A stretch of DNA of 64,000 nucleotides from contig CM022953.1 of the NCBI GenBank assembly GCA_012931725.1, positions 27,880,030 through 27,944,029 on the forward strand, given 5' to 3'. Under the pieces are notes generated by a model. That model was not told the origin of the DNA and did no database searches. It saw only the letters and a list, made by a program, of their open reading frames with translations. Origin of the DNA: Litsea cubeba (Eukaryota > Streptophyta > Magnoliopsida > Laurales > Lauraceae). Shown piece by piece: positions 12,751-23,271 of the stretch. Each line of letters opens with the position of its first letter. The first letter of the stretch is position 1. The position numbers and the translations under genes were made by a program.

Positions 12751-12943
12751 TTTAAAAGAGAGAGTGGGAATAAATTCAAAGAATTAGAAATTTCCAAAAA
12801 ATCCCATCTCATTTTTTTTAGATGGGAATTCCAACATAGGCCACTAACTAGAAAGTAACCAATGAACCTAGAAAAGAAGTATGAGCAAAAATATGGTATG
12901 CAAATACTTCATTTCCAAGCATCATGTTCTCAAATGAACGAGT

Positions 12944-12962
12944 CCCACCGGGTGTGCCAGCT
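12944..12962 (-). other. Primer-binding region of element A
   Basis: On the minus strand the LTR ends ...GGTCCATCA and is followed by AGCTGGCACACCCGGTGGGA. The same sequence follows the 5' LTR of B. TGGCAC...CCCGGTGGGAC is the kind of post-LTR sequence I recall in Tat-lineage elements; the tRNA is not assigned. Confidence 0.75.
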
Positions 12963-15541
12963 TGATGGACCACACTTCTACTCGGTGATACCGAGGTCGG
13001 CGGATGTGGGAGTCCGTTTGATCCGACCTTTTCGCGCCCGGGGGGCAAAGGCATGCATCAACATTTTTTTTGTGTGTGGGTGTGCTAGATTTTCTATTTT
13101 ACTTGGAATTGTAAGTGGTGATCTGGAGATCAACCTTCACAAGTAAAAAGGAAATCAACTTCATTCAAGTTTTCCATTGCACATATATTCAAGAAAAGAG
13201 TCATTTTCTTGATTTGCCGTGAAAGGCGATTTTTTGGCATTTATAGCCGATTTTTGGCGTTTATAGCCGATCTTGGCATTTATAGTCGATTTTTACATTT
13301 CTAGCCGATTTACAATTCTTATCAATAATGAAAGGCAAGAGTTGTGATTTTTGTCTCTTTTAGAAAAATAAAAAATATAATGAAAAGCAAGAAAAGGAGG
13401 ATCTAACTTCTCCAGAGATTGTGGGGGACTCGTTCAGATTGACGGTCGCAAGCCATGTGTGGACTTCGCCATCATCCATGCAGATGAGAACAGAGGATGC
13501 TCTTGATTAACTTGGCTTGGCCATAACCTCAGATTTTTAGAGGACAAAGACCAAAAGGAGGTCATATATCCAATAAAAAGCTAAGTAGACGGACTGAAAG
13601 GCCACGTCTAAGCCATTAGAAGCAGAAGGAGAAGGCAAGGACCTTAGGGGGTTACGCCCCAAGGGACTTTTGTCACCTTGTAATGGTGGCCGGTGCATAA
13701 CATTCGCAGAGTTTTATCTCTTTCTTTCTCTGGATTTTCTGTGCTTTTTTCTGATCTGGGACCTGTGTTCGTGGAAGAAGTTATATCGAATGCTTTGGAG
13801 TGCTCTCCTATTTATAGGCATTTAGGTAGCCATTTAGGAGGATATATATATATGAGCCTTAATTGTCATAAAGCTACATAAAGGGAGGAGTTACAAGATT
13901 TATTTCTTTATTTTGTAACTCCTTTTTCTTGGCTTCTGATAGGCCGGTGGAGATTGCGGGCATTTAGTTGCCTTTAATCACCATGATGGGAGGAGTTTCA
14001 TGGTTTAAATGCCATGAATCAATTGACTTATAACTTCTGGATGCTTGCTTCTGATTGGGCTGACCAAAGAAATGAATTAATGACTGCAATAAAGCTAGTC
14101 AATTAATCGCATTAAGTGGTCGCCTAGCAGTTGAAGAGTCGCGGGCAGTGCCGCGTCTTTTGGGATTCTTCTGGCGATAATCATCTATGGATCTTCATGT
14201 AGATCGACATCGGATGACCATGTAACTTCAGGCATTGATTGTCAACAGCTGGTCGGTGTCATCTGTCCTGTCTATTTCTCGAACGATCGGGTAGAAAGAA
14301 CACTTTTTTGGTTGACCGGTTGGCGATCAATGTTGATTTTGATACTCTTGAAGACGGACCCGTGATTTTGACCGATGCCCAAGGATTTGGTGCCTCAAAA
14401 GTATTGATTTTGGAAAATCACAAGAGTTGGACACTTCATAATGCGAAAAAAATGACGGAAAACGGACCTCTCAGGGGCAAACCCGGCGGTCCGGAGCTCC
14501 ATGGTCGCCGGCAACCATGCACAGGGTCGCCGGCGACCATGTGCCAGGGTCGCAACCTAGGGGGGATTTTCTCCCTTTTGGGCCCGTTTCGCGACCGTTT
14601 CGAGGTCTTTTTCATTTTTTTTTTCTCCTATATTTTTCTTGACATTTTTGTACATTTATTGGCCTGATTTCCCTGTAGAAAACTTGATGAGAATCCTTGC
14701 ATTTTATGGGAAAGTTGAAGACTTTGTCGCGTAGAGCTGTCGATTTTTCGTCAGAAGCTGAAACTGGGTCAAACGATGTCAGAATGACATGAAATTTGAG
14801 GTGAAGCCTCCTGAGCAATAAATAAGATCAACCATAGGCTTTTATTTGAGTTTTGAAGCCGTATGGGTCCTGTCGCCAGTAGACTTAATTTTGTCACGAG
14901 GAAGATGTCGCAACTTGATGTTCGGTCAACCGATGTCTGATTGACTTGAAATTTGACAGGGAACTTGTTGAAGTCATTTTGAGATGATCCACAGGCTCTG
15001 TGTTGGAAACCATGGTCCCGGGAGCTTCGCCACCGAGAGGCCTGATTTGGCTTTTGAGAGTCAAAGTATGGTCAAATGTTGTCGAAATGACCTGACACAT
15101 GACTTGTAGCCCTTTGTAAGCATCTTGAAGCCAGCCATGTGCTCTATCTAAAGAGTGATGGCCTCAGTGGTTCTCGTTGCCGGGAGGTTTGATTTAGCTG
15201 TTCGAGGGTTGATGTAGGGTCAAACGTTGTCGGTTTGACTTAGAACTTGATGTGGAGCCTTTTGGACGTATTGTGAGACCATCCATAGGCTCTCATCGAA
15301 GATTTGGTGTCGAGAGCTTCTGTTCGGCTATTGGAGAAGCGAAGTTAGGCCAAATGATTTTAAATGGCCCGAAACTTCTTGTGTACTCCTCTTTTGGCTG
15401 TCTTGAAGAATCTTGCAGTTTTTGTTTGATTCTGACAAGATTTGATTTTTGGAAGTAGCATTGCCTATTTATGGCAGGCTGTGACTTCATGTAGTTCTCT
15501 CGATGTTGAAGTGGCAAAGTGACACTTTTTTTGTGCCAATA
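12963..15541 (-). mobile_element. 5' LTR of element A (2,579 bp)
   Basis: The block aligns in reverse orientation with the LTRs of B along its whole length, including a TATA box (13808-13817), repeats of the GGCTATAAATGCC type (about 13220-13310) and GGTCGC palindromes (about 14510-14540). The outer terminus has decayed to TATTGGCAC. Candidate duplication is GTATT at 15542-15546, untestable here. Confidence 0.88.
13808..13817 (-). promoter_or_regulatory. TATA box of LTR A
   Basis: The minus strand reads CTATAAATAG, identical to the TATA box in both LTRs of B at the corresponding place. Confidence 0.7.
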
Positions 15542-15975
15542 GTATTTATCACAATAGAAGGAGCAGCAATTGAAAGGGCTGTGACCCTTGGCTTTGCTGC
15601 ATCAAATAATGAGGCAGAATATGAAGCCCTTTTGTCAGGACTCCGAGCTGCAAAAGATCTTGGGATAACAAAGCTCATAGTTCACTGCGATTCACAGCTA
15701 GTCGCCAATTAACTCACTGGAGAGTACGCAGCTCGCGATGATCGGAAGGCTGCATACGTCGGAGAGGCACAACGCCTAAACCAGGAGGTTGGTAATGTCA
15801 AAATCAAGTAGATTGGTCGAGAATAAAATGCACATGCTGACAGCTTAGCCAGCTTGGCTACAGCGATAAAATCCGAGCTGAGGAGAGAAATCCTCGTTGA
15901 TTCCCAGTCAACATCGAGCATCGGAATCCAGCAAGTCATGTGTATTGAACAAGAATCAGAAAGTCGGAATTGGAT
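15542..15975 (+). pseudogene. Element C, archaeal-type RNase H fragment
   Basis: The plus-strand translation runs through the second RNase H of a Tat-type gypsy: ASNNEAEYEALLSGLRAAKD, then VHCDSQLVAN and HADSLASLATA. The catalytic E, D and D are visible; the first catalytic D is lost with the part removed by insertion A. Three in-frame stops lie between about 15709 and 15830. The frame continues after element B at 37559, so this is the RNase H-integrase junction of an older element split twice. Confidence 0.88.
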
Positions 15976-16703
15976 TGTTGACACCAAAAATGTCACTTTG
16001 CCTTTTCAAGATCAAAAGAGCTACATGAAGTCGCAACCTGCCATAAATAGGTAATGCTGCTTCCAAAAATCAAATCTTGTCAGAATCAAACAAAAACTGC
16101 AAGATTCTTCCAGACAGCCAAAAGAGGAGTACACAAGAAGTTTCGGGCCATTTCAAAATCATTTGGCCTAACTTCGCTTCTCCGACAGCCGAAAAGGAGC
16201 TCTCGGCGACAAAAGCTCTCCGGGACCATGGTTTCCAAGACAGAACCTATGGATCATCTTAAAATGACTCCAATAGGTTCCCTGTCAAATTTCAAGTCAA
16301 TCGGACATCGGTTGACCGCACATCAAACCGCGACATCTTCATCGCGACAAAAAGCAAGTCTACAGGTGATAGGACCCCAAACGGCTTCAAAACTCAAATA
16401 AAAGCCTATGGTTGGTCTTATTTATTGCATCAGGAGGCTTCACACCAAATTTCAGGTCATTCCGACATCGTTTGGCCCAGTTTCAGCTTCTGACGGAAAA
16501 TCGGCAACTCTGCGCGACAAAGTCTTCGGCTTTCTCAGGAAATTGGAAACTTTGCAAAATAAATTGCAAGGATTCTCATCAGGTTTCCTACAAAGAAATT
16601 AGGCCAATAAATGGTGAAAATGTCAAGGAAAAGTACAGAAGAAAAAAGAATCGAAAAACAGCAAAAACGGGCGCAAAACGGGACACGAAAGGGGGAAAAC
16701 CCC

Positions 16704-16766
16704 CCCAGGGTCGCAGGCCCCTGCGACCCTGGGCCAGGGTCGCCGGCGACCATGGACCCCGGGGTC
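16704..16766. promoter_or_regulatory. GC-rich palindrome cluster in LTR B
   Basis: Three perfect inverted repeats lie within 63 bp. They are a 30-bp hairpin with 14-bp arms (16704-16733), the 14-bp palindrome GGTCGCCGGCGACC (16738-16751) and GACCCCGGGGTC (16755-16766). The 3' LTR repeats them at 35951-35980, 35985-35998 and 36002-36013. The TATA box is about 665 bp downstream. Confidence 0.85.
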
Positions 16767-17430
16767 GCCAGGAAAGCCCCGGAAACCCCGGTTTTCGCCG
16801 TTTTTTTCACGATTCGAGGAGCCCAGCCTCTGGTACTTTCCAAAATTCATGCTTTTGAGACACCAAGTCCTCTGACATCCGTCCAAAACACGGGTAAATC
16901 ATCAAGAGTATCGAAGACAGTATTGATCGCCACCCGGTCAACCAAAAAAAGTGTGCTTTCCACCCGACCGATCGAGAAATCGACAGGACAGATGGCACCG
17001 ACCCGCTGTTGGCAACAAACACCTGAAATTACATGATCATCTGATGTCGATCTACATGAAGATCCATCGATGATCATCAACAGAAGAATCTCAAAAGACG
17101 TGGCACGGCCCGCGACTCTTCAGCTGCTCGGCGACCACTTAATGCGATTAATTGACTAGCTTTATTACAGTCATTAATCCATTTCTTTGGACGGCCCAAT
17201 CAGAAGCAAGCATTCGGGAGTTACAAGTCAAGAGATTCATGGCATTTAACCCATGAAACTCCTCCCATCATGGCGATTAAAGGCGATTAAATGCCCTCAA
17301 TCTCCTCCGGCCAATCAGAAGCCAAGAAAAAGGAGTTACAAAATAAACAATTCAATTTTGTAACTCCTCCCATTATGTGGCTTAATGACAATAAAAGCCC
17401 ATAAACCCACCTAAAAGGCTACCTAAAAGC

Positions 17431-17440
17431 CTATAAATAG
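17431..17440 (+). promoter_or_regulatory. TATA box of 5' LTR B
   Basis: CTATAAATAG is followed about 30 bp later by a purine-rich stretch where transcription would start. The same box is in the 3' LTR at 36677-36686 and in LTR A. Confidence 0.75.
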
Positions 17441-17959
17441 GAGGGCTCTCCAAGAAGAAAGGACACACAGAACATCAGAGAGCATCAGAAAAATCAGAGA
17501 AAAAAGCACAAGCACACAGACAGAAATCCAGAGAAAGGAAAAAGAGAGAAAACTCTGCGGAAGTTCTACACCGGCCACCGCAACAAGGTGACAAAAGTCC
17601 CTTGGGGGGTACCCCCCCCCCCAAGGTCCTTGCCTTCTCCTCCTGCCTCCAATGGCTTAGATATGGCTTTTCAGCCCGTCTACTCGGTTTTTTATTGGAC
17701 ATAGGACCTTCCTTTGGTCTTTGTCTTCTAAAAACCCGAGGTTATAGCCAAGCCAAGCGAATCAAATAGCATCCTCTGTTCTCATCTGCATGGATGATGG
17801 CGAAGCCCACATATGGCTTGCGACCGTCAATCTAAACGAGTCCCCCACAATCTCCTGAGAAGTTAGATCCTCCTTTTCTTGCTTTTCATTGTAGTTTGTA
17901 TTTTTTTAAAAGAGACAAAAATCACAATTCTTGTCTTTCATTGTTGATAAGGATTGTAA

Positions 17960-18062
17960 ATCGGCTATAAATGCCAAAATCGGCTATAAACGCCAAAAAT
18001 CGGCTATAAACGCCAAAAATCGGCTATAAACGCCAAAATCGGCTATAAATGCCAAAAAAATC
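17960..18062 (+). repeat. Short tandem repeats of CGGCTATAAACGCCAAAA in LTR B
   Basis: Five units of about 20 bp, some with TATAAATGCC, sit near the 3' end of the LTR. The 3' LTR has about four decayed units (37212-37285). The same motif recurs outside the LTR at 28861-29035. Confidence 0.88.
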
Positions 18063-18333
18063 GCCTTTCACGGCAAATCAAGAAAATGTCTCTTTTCTTA
18101 AATATATGTGCAATGGAAAACTTGAAAGAAGTTGATTTCCTTTTTACTTGCGAAGGTTGATCTCCAGATCACCACTTGCAATTCCAAGTAAAAATAGAAA
18201 ATCTGGCACACCAAAAAAAAAAAGAAATGTTGATGCACGCCCCTGCCCCCCGGTTACGAAAGGGTCGGAACCAAACGGACTCCCACGTCCGCCGACCTCG
18301 GTAGAACTCGAGCAGGAGCGCGGTCCATCAAGC

Positions 18334-18351
18334 TGGCACACCCGGTGGGAC
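18334..18351 (+). other. Primer-binding region of element B
   Basis: TGGCACACCCGGTGGGAC begins three bases after the LTR end. It is the same sequence as in A. This position and composition fit a PBS of the Tat lineage; the matching tRNA was not identified. Confidence 0.75.
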
Positions 18352-19968
18352 TCGTTTATTTGAGAACACGATGCTAGAAATGAAATATTTGCATATCATA
18401 TATTTTGCTCTATGCTTATATTTCTTTTCTCGATTCCTTGGCTACTTTATAATTGGTGGCCTATGTTGAATTCTTCAAAAAAAAAATGAGATGAGATTTT
18501 TTGTTTGGAAATTTCTAATTCTTTGAATTTATTTCCACTCTTTCTCTTTTCAAAAAAAAAAAAATTTTAAAAAACAAAAAAATCAGATTTGTCATTTTTG
18601 GATTCAAAATTGAGAAACCTTGATCCGTTCCTATCGTTCATCGCGCTTGCAGAAATGTTGAGCCTGTTCGACTAAGGTTTTGGGCCATGGTTTCTCTTCG
18701 ATGAGTTCATTAAAAATAAAAAAAATATATATATATATATATAAAAAAATTTAGATTTCTCAATTTCGATTCAAAATTGAGAAACCTTGATCCGTTCCTA
18801 TCGTTCATCGCGCTTGCAGAAATGTTGAGCCTGTTCGACTAAGGTTTTGGGCCATGGTTTCTCTTCGATGAATTCATAAAAATAAAAATAAAATAAAATA
18901 AAAAAGACATAGACCACTAAGGTTAAACCAACTGTGTTCTTTGATCATGGTTGATTCAAAGAAAAGCCTTGTCCAGAGTGTGGAGACAGCTTGACTGTTC
19001 TAGGCAAGGGTCCTCCAAACGGGTTCATTAAGTAATCCTACCCTTACCTGGGGGCAATTCTATCAATCAAGATTTCATAAGACCGGGTTAGGAGGCCTAT
19101 GTGTACTCTCTCGTCTTTTAAATAAATTTTTTTTCAAAAATAAAATTTTTAAAAATAAAAATTTTAAAATAAAAAATAAAAAATAAAAAAATTTTCAAAA
19201 AAAAAAATCTTAAAAAAAAATAAAAAAATAAAAATAAAAAAAAGATTTTTTTTTAAAAAAAAAAGTCTTCAAAAAATCTTCAAAAAAAAACTTCCGTCAT
19301 TTTGGGTTTAGATTAGAGAAATCTTGGTCTTCTCCTTTCTGAGCACTGGCGCTCGCGGAAATCGCTGAGCCCGTGTTCAGATTGGAGTGCCTTTTGCTCT
19401 CTTTGATGAACCCGATATTGGCCTTTCAAAAAAAAAAAACTCGTCATTTTTAGATTCAGATCCGAGAAATCGTGGTTCATTTCTTTCTGAGCACTGGCGC
19501 TCGCGGAAATCGCTGAGCCCGTGTTCAGATTGGAATACCATCTGCTCTCTTTGATGAATCCAATCTTGACCTTTCAAAACAGAGAATCTCATCTCATAGA
19601 TGCGGTCTCAAAACATTTGTGTCTAGCGGTACTAGTACGCCCTTTCAGGGTCTACTGTATTGCGACCGGCACATTTGTAACTCCAACTTTATATTCTTCT
19701 TACCTCGAGCAAGCTCTGCTTCTCGATAAGTCGAATTTAAGTTCACAATTGCTTCTAGCAGTCACTGGGATGCCCATTCTGGGCTTACCATACCTGCGAT
19801 CAGAACAATTGTACCCTCTATGGCATTTTGCCTTCCTCATATTGCTTGGGTCATCTACCTCGAGCAATTTGAAAAGACGAAACCATAGAACTTCCCATTT
19901 ATGATCATTATATTCTTGTGATTACTAATGGATGTGGTCTTGTTTCAGAAATTTTCGAAAAACTAACA
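18352..19968 (+). other. Element B untranslated leader with tandem repeats
   Basis: Two ~165-bp units (about 18585-18720 and 18750-18870) correspond to the 150-bp units of A. Two further ~145-bp units with GAGCACTGGCGCTCGCGGAA lie at about 19294-19430 and 19440-19565. A-rich low-complexity DNA occupies 19120-19290. No coding sequence is supported. A possible 3' splice site (TTGTTTCAG) occurs about 20 bp before the gag ATG. Confidence 0.8.
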
Positions 19969-22900
19969 ATGGCAGCTTCACTAACCATTACTTTCGACGA
20001 AAGCAAGCACCAACTCATGCTTCAACAGAAGCAAACCACGCGCACCTACAAGCGCCCCATCAGCTGCCGAAGTGTCAACTCCCTCGGCAACTCTCTGAAC
20101 TCCGGGTCGACCTCGACTCCCCGGACTATCGTCTTTGGGACGCTGGGACCATTCCCACTTCCTGAGGAACAAACTGCTCCCTCCAAGAAGCAGAAACTCG
20201 CCTCTCAACGTGTCACTACCGTGACACCAAAGGCGAGCACCAGAAGGCCTGAAGCCCGTGGCAGCCCCACGAAGCCTCAACCTGCAAACAACCAGGTCTA
20301 CCCCAAGACTTGGTCCCCAAGACCTTCACCAAAACAAAGAAGGTCCCAGACATCCACTAAGCCAGCATTCCTGGCCCCACTCAAGGAGAACCAGTTCTAT
20401 CCTCTTGCTTACATGAAAGAGGAGAGACCCATCTCCAACCCGACTTCAAAGTCAACCCAGCATGAGCCGGCTTGTTCCTACAAGCCCAAAATCAAGTCAT
20501 GCATCACAAGGCCTCCACAAGCATCTGCTAAGGCCTACAAATCTGCAGTTCGACCCTTCATATCTACAGGGGCCGAACTTCAAAAATTCAAAGCTTCGCT
20601 GCAACAGGCGAAGGATAGGGTTCGCATCCTGTCCTTGCCCAGCTACAGAGAAGACAGGCTCGGCTGCTGCGCCCGAGGGAGCACATCCTTCATCGTAAAA
20701 GCCCAGTCAGAGCTGACCGAAGCTCAAATTGCCCGTCGTATACGCCGCCGCGCGTCGTACCGACAAAAGAGACTAGAGAAGCAAAGGACCCAGCCTCCCA
20801 CACTTCAAGTCTCTCCCAAATGGGTCAAAAAAGAAAGACCCAACCAAGTTGCTGCCCTCCATATGGTTGGAAAAACCAGAAGGCGCCAAAAATCAGCAAC
20901 AAAAATCCATGTCCGACGTCCAATGACCCGCAGCGTCTCAAGGACAAGAAGACATTCAGAAGAATCCCCTGCTCCTTCAAGCAAAGGACAGCAGAGTGAT
21001 CCTTCCTCAAGCTCTTCTTTAAAAAGAATGAGCCCCAGCTCAGTCACCAGGACAGTTTCTTCATTCGAATCACGAAGGATGAATGTCTTGGCTACAAATT
21101 CTGAGCCACCACCCCGCAATCCACCTCCAGAAGATGCGATCACCCGCATCCAGCAGTTGGAACAGGGCCAGCAGAGGATTGAAACTCTGATGGAAAACCT
21201 TCTCCTCGCCTTCCAAAATCAGGCGAACAATGAACCTCCTCCGAATCATCAAGACGACGAGGTAAATAGAAAAGGAAATGAGTCACGCGCCCTTACCAAA
21301 AAGGACGTAGACGGTATCCTCGCCAAAGCAAAAGAAGAGGATATACTCAAGGAGCATGGGATCAAGCCACCATATCCCTTATGGATGGACTCGGTCCCGT
21401 TCCCCACCAAATTCAAGCATCCTACTCTCCAAACATATACGGGGAAAGGATCAGCCAGACAGCACGTCATCCACTTCAAGATTCTGACGGGAGCTATCGC
21501 GGATCAAGATGCACTCAAGATTCGCCTCTTTGCAAGTACCCTAAAAGGTACGGCCTTCGATTGGTACTCCACTCTGCCGGAGGACTCAATCCAAAACTGG
21601 GCCATGCTAGAGACACGCTTCCTGACTCACTTCAAAGGTGAGGATCACCCCGCTACTATGGCTCAGCTGTGCAGCCTAAAACAGGGGGAGAATGAATCAA
21701 CATATGACTTCATTCACAAGTGGAAAGAAATGGCATACAAATGCTCTGATGTATTGCCACAAGCGTCGCTAGTCGACATCTGCCGAAACAACATGAGAGC
21801 CAGAATCCGCTCCATGATCATCGGCAACAAATCAAAAAACCTGGGAGAACTCCTAGAAGCTTCCATGGAAGCTGAAACGGTGATTAAAGACCTCAACAGT
21901 CAGAAATCATCAAGAAAAGAGCCAACCGCCATTGCAACCTCTAAACCAAAGAAGAAAGAGGTCCTCAATGTGCAGACCAAGCCAGCTCCTCAGCCACCAA
22001 AGAAAGTTGAAAACAAAGCTGCTGGTAAGAGACCTGAACTCTCTGACGCCTTCAAAGAACGAGTAGAGAAGAAATACCCGTTTGATGAAGATGTTGATGA
22101 AATCTTCGGGGCTCTTGTGGCAAACGGCAAGCTCACCTTGCCTGAACCAAAAAGACCGGGTGATGTTGGCAAAACCAACGATCCTCGGTACTGTCCATAC
22201 CACCAGATGATCTCGCATCCTCTCAATCAATGCTTCGTTGTGAGAGAGAAAATAAATGAGATGTGGAAAAACGGAGTCATCACCTTTGACAAAAACTATG
22301 GGTCTGCCTCCGTCAACATGGTGACATGTGGACAAACATCAAGATCACCGAAGAAGAAGATCACTACTTCCTTCAAGGTGATAAACTCAATCGAAGCGTC
22401 CGAGGAACTGGTTCCTTACCCGACACCAGACGGACAACCGATATGGGTACATCCCGATCTCATGGAAGATGAAAATTGGGAGGTCGTGAAAATAAAGCCT
22501 ACAGCTCAACAGCGAAGGCAGGCTAGGAAACATCTCCTCAAGCTCAAACGGCAAGAGAAGACCCAGCCAAAACTAGAGGTCAAAGAAAAGGCAGAGGCCT
22601 CCTCTACCGCTTCACTGGAGGTAACAAAAACATCCCTTCCAGAGACTTCAAAGGGGGTAAGGAAATTCACTCTCAGTGATTTCATGCCACCTCAATTCAA
22701 AGAAGCCATGCAGGAGGCATCATACTCTTGCAATTCAGTAGTTGGATTCTCCATTGATGGATACGAATCCAGCGACACCGATGATGGATTCGAACCCAAC
22801 TACATAGATGAGTGGGAGGAATCCCTTGAAACAGGAGAATATCTCTCCGATGAAGAATGGGTTCCTGAGTCTCATCTTATGCCAGTAATCTGGTATAACC

Positions 22901-23271
22901 CCCTACAGCCACAAGGATCCTGGTCTGATGATGAAGAAGACCAAGAAGCTGTAAATGCTGCTGAACCAGCACCCCTCATTACTCCAGTGGAAATCAACAA
23001 TGTTGAGCCACAAAGAGACGATGAAGAAGAAGATCCGGCTCCCATGCCTGATCTTGAAGAATATGCAAGGATCTTGCAGCGACTCGCTCTAGAACAAGAG
23101 CAAGAACGCGTCAACGAGCCTCCTCGCAATCCAGAGCCTGAAGTCCCTGAAGACCACCAGGGTATATCAAGGAAATGCCTATGCATAGAGTTCAGATCGA
23201 CCCAGGTTCTGCACTCAACCTTATCTCCACATCGGCTCTCGAAGAGTTGGGCATCCCACCCAGCAAACTGA
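19969..23271 (+). CDS. Element B gag polyprotein, C-terminus altered by deletion
   Basis: The start is placed at 19969 (MAASLTITFDES), where homology to A gag begins; the frame is open 51 bp further upstream. The first ~340 residues are basic and low in structure. A retrotransposon gag capsid domain follows (about 21280-21900, with FASTLKGTAFDWYSTLP and WAMLETRFLTHFKGED). Then comes the zinc-finger-like CPYHQMISHPLNQCF (about 22193-22237) and an acidic tail. Near 23160 the sequence jumps from the acidic tail to the protease region, losing a Ser/Thr-rich segment present in A, so the last ~35 codons are read out of frame. The protein would form the virus-like particle. Confidence 0.92.
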   Translation: MAASLTITFDESKHQLMLQQKQTTRTYKRPISCRSVNSLGNSLNSGSTSTPRTIVFGTLGPFPLPEEQTAPSKKQKLASQRVTTVTPKASTRRPEARGSPTKPQPANNQVYPKTWSPRPSPKQRRSQTSTKPAFLAPLKENQFYPLAYMKEERPISNPTSKSTQHEPACSYKPKIKSCITRPPQASAKAYKSAVRPFISTGAELQKFKASLQQAKDRVRILSLPSYREDRLGCCARGSTSFIVKAQSELTEAQIARRIRRRASYRQKRLEKQRTQPPTLQVSPKWVKKERPNQVAALHMVGKTRRRQKSATKIHVRRPMTRSVSRTRRHSEESPAPSSKGQQSDPSSSSSLKRMSPSSVTRTVSSFESRRMNVLATNSEPPPRNPPPEDAITRIQQLEQGQQRIETLMENLLLAFQNQANNEPPPNHQDDEVNRKGNESRALTKKDVDGILAKAKEEDILKEHGIKPPYPLWMDSVPFPTKFKHPTLQTYTGKGSARQHVIHFKILTGAIADQDALKIRLFASTLKGTAFDWYSTLPEDSIQNWAMLETRFLTHFKGEDHPATMAQLCSLKQGENESTYDFIHKWKEMAYKCSDVLPQASLVDICRNNMRARIRSMIIGNKSKNLGELLEASMEAETVIKDLNSQKSSRKEPTAIATSKPKKKEVLNVQTKPAPQPPKKVENKAAGKRPELSDAFKERVEKKYPFDEDVDEIFGALVANGKLTLPEPKRPGDVGKTNDPRYCPYHQMISHPLNQCFVVREKINEMWKNGVITFDKNYGSASVNMVTCGQTSRSPKKKITTSFKVINSIEASEELVPYPTPDGQPIWVHPDLMEDENWEVVKIKPTAQQRRQARKHLLKLKRQEKTQPKLEVKEKAEASSTASLEVTKTSLPETSKGVRKFTLSDFMPPQFKEAMQEASYSCNSVVGFSIDGYESSDTDDGFEPNYIDEWEESLETGEYLSDEEWVPESHLMPVIWYNPLQPQGSWSDDEEDQEAVNAAEPAPLITPVEINNVEPQRDDEEEDPAPMPDLEEYARILQRLALEQEQERVNEPPRNPEPEVPEDHQGISRKCLCIEFRSTQVLHSTLSPHRLSKSWASHPAN

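Larger units (their letters stand above)
11221..12962 (-). other. Element A untranslated leader
   Basis: The region between PBS and gag is non-coding and corresponds to 18331-19968 in B. It includes a T-rich low-complexity tract at about 11757-11940 and the four-copy repeat at 12166-12750. Short open frames here are repeats read by chance. Confidence 0.8.
7741..15541 (-). mobile_element. Tat-type Ty3/gypsy element A, 5' part, interrupted by copia E
   Basis: This minus-strand block is the diverged counterpart of B 15976-23160: LTR, PBS, repeat leader and gag match B in order. Its pol lies left of the window beyond copia E. It is inserted in the RNase H region of older element C; the C sequence resumes at 15542. 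The right terminus has TA where TG is expected, and gag carries many stops, so A is older than B. Confidence 0.9.
15976..18330 (+). mobile_element. 5' LTR of element B
   Basis: It starts TGTTGACACC, ends GGTCCATCA and is followed by the primer-binding region. Differences from the 3' LTR are few substitutions and small indels, including one fewer GGCTATAAACGCC unit in the 3' copy and a longer C run in the 3' copy (about 36861). Open frames inside it differ between the two LTRs and are not taken as genes. Confidence 0.95.

Noticed and set aside
13860..18360. Near-mirror sequence that might be one palindromic element
   Set aside because: The halves are LTRs of two separate elements; B has its own perfect target duplication and the spacer is element C coding sequence.
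19521..19904. A 127-residue open frame in the leader of B
   Set aside because: It covers leader repeats also present, broken, in A, and resembles no protein.
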